From Magnetococcales bacterium (lineage in GTDB: Bacteria > Pseudomonadota > Magnetococcia > Magnetococcales > Magnetaquicoccaceae): DNA of 14,350 nucleotides. The DNA lies in NCBI GenBank assembly GCA_015229095.1, contig JADGCE010000007.1:28280-42629 (forward strand), written 5' to 3'. This document shows positions 14,234 through 14,350 of this stretch, piece by piece (within the stretch, counting starts at the first letter, position 1; each line of letters begins with the position of its first letter). The notes below the pieces were generated by a model. The model was not told the origin of the DNA. It did no database searches and saw nothing but the letters and a program-made list of their open reading frames with translations. Both the position numbers and the translations under genes were made by a program.

Positions 14234-14350
14234 TCGTCGTTGGGGCCACGGAGGGGGCTTTGCCCCGTCCCACCAGGGGCTTTGCCCCTGGACCCCACCA
14301 GGGGGATAATCCCCCTGGACCCGTAATAGCAGAAAAATAATTGAAAAAAA
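14230..14350 (+). repeat. Dispersed three-hairpin repeat, copy 2 (module B), cut by window end
   Basis: This copy contains the same lead-in (TTGATC, then TCGTTGGGGCCA), the GGGGC/GCCCC hairpin, the CCAGGGGC/GCCCCTGG hairpin and the CCAGGGGG/CCCCCTGG hairpin as 7101-7219. It also has the same A-rich end containing ATTGAAAAA. The three hairpin arms are unchanged between copies; differences fall in the lead-in, the GAC/GT spacer near 14267 and the A-rich tail. It begins within the last codons of pseF and continues past the window. Confidence 0.85.

Overview
The window looks like chromosomal sequence from a GC-rich proteobacterium. I infer an alphaproteobacterial or Magnetococcales-like (magnetotactic coccus) origin with moderate confidence. 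The reasons are the YlxR gene fused to an L7Ae-like domain, the DUF4351 tail of an Rpn-family nuclease with an RQEG tandem repeat, and dispersed hairpin repeats built on an AGGGGCTTTGCCCCTGG core. No rRNA, tRNA or marker gene is present to settle this. All convincing genes lie on the + strand.

Layout. (1) 1-1193: the 3' end of an Rpn/DUF4351 protein gene, then a secreted Sel1-repeat protein. (2) 1194-1569: a 376-base gap that holds a weak terminator, a good sigma70-like promoter, a short structured segment ending in a strong intrinsic terminator, and a GC-rich leader. This is the least explained part of the window. (3) 1570-11280: the conserved transcription/translation cluster nusA - ylxR (RNA-binding) - infB - ylxP (DUF503) - rbfA - truB - rpsO - pnp. 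The usual upstream partner rimP is not next to nusA here. A hairpin repeat has landed between infB and ylxP. (4) 11281-11388: a hairpin/T-run element after pnp. (5) 11389-14233: pseB - pseC - pseF, joined by 4-base ATGA overlaps. These are three enzymes of the CMP-pseudaminic acid route, which most often supplies sugar for flagellin glycosylation. (6) 14230-14350: a second copy of the hairpin repeat, which supplies the pseF stop codon and runs off the window.

How the genes work together. NusA, YlxR, IF-2, YlxP, RbfA, TruB, S15 and PNPase link transcription elongation, ribosome maturation, initiation, tRNA modification and RNA decay, and they are co-transcribed in many bacteria. PseB and PseC make the first two sugar-nucleotide intermediates and PseF activates the finished sugar with CTP. 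The intermediate steps (PseH, PseG, PseI) are not in the window and may lie downstream.

No wholly new protein system is evident. The items most worth following up are the nusA leader or small-RNA candidate, the modular hairpin repeats, the non-ATG start of infB, the short TruB and the insertion in RbfA.
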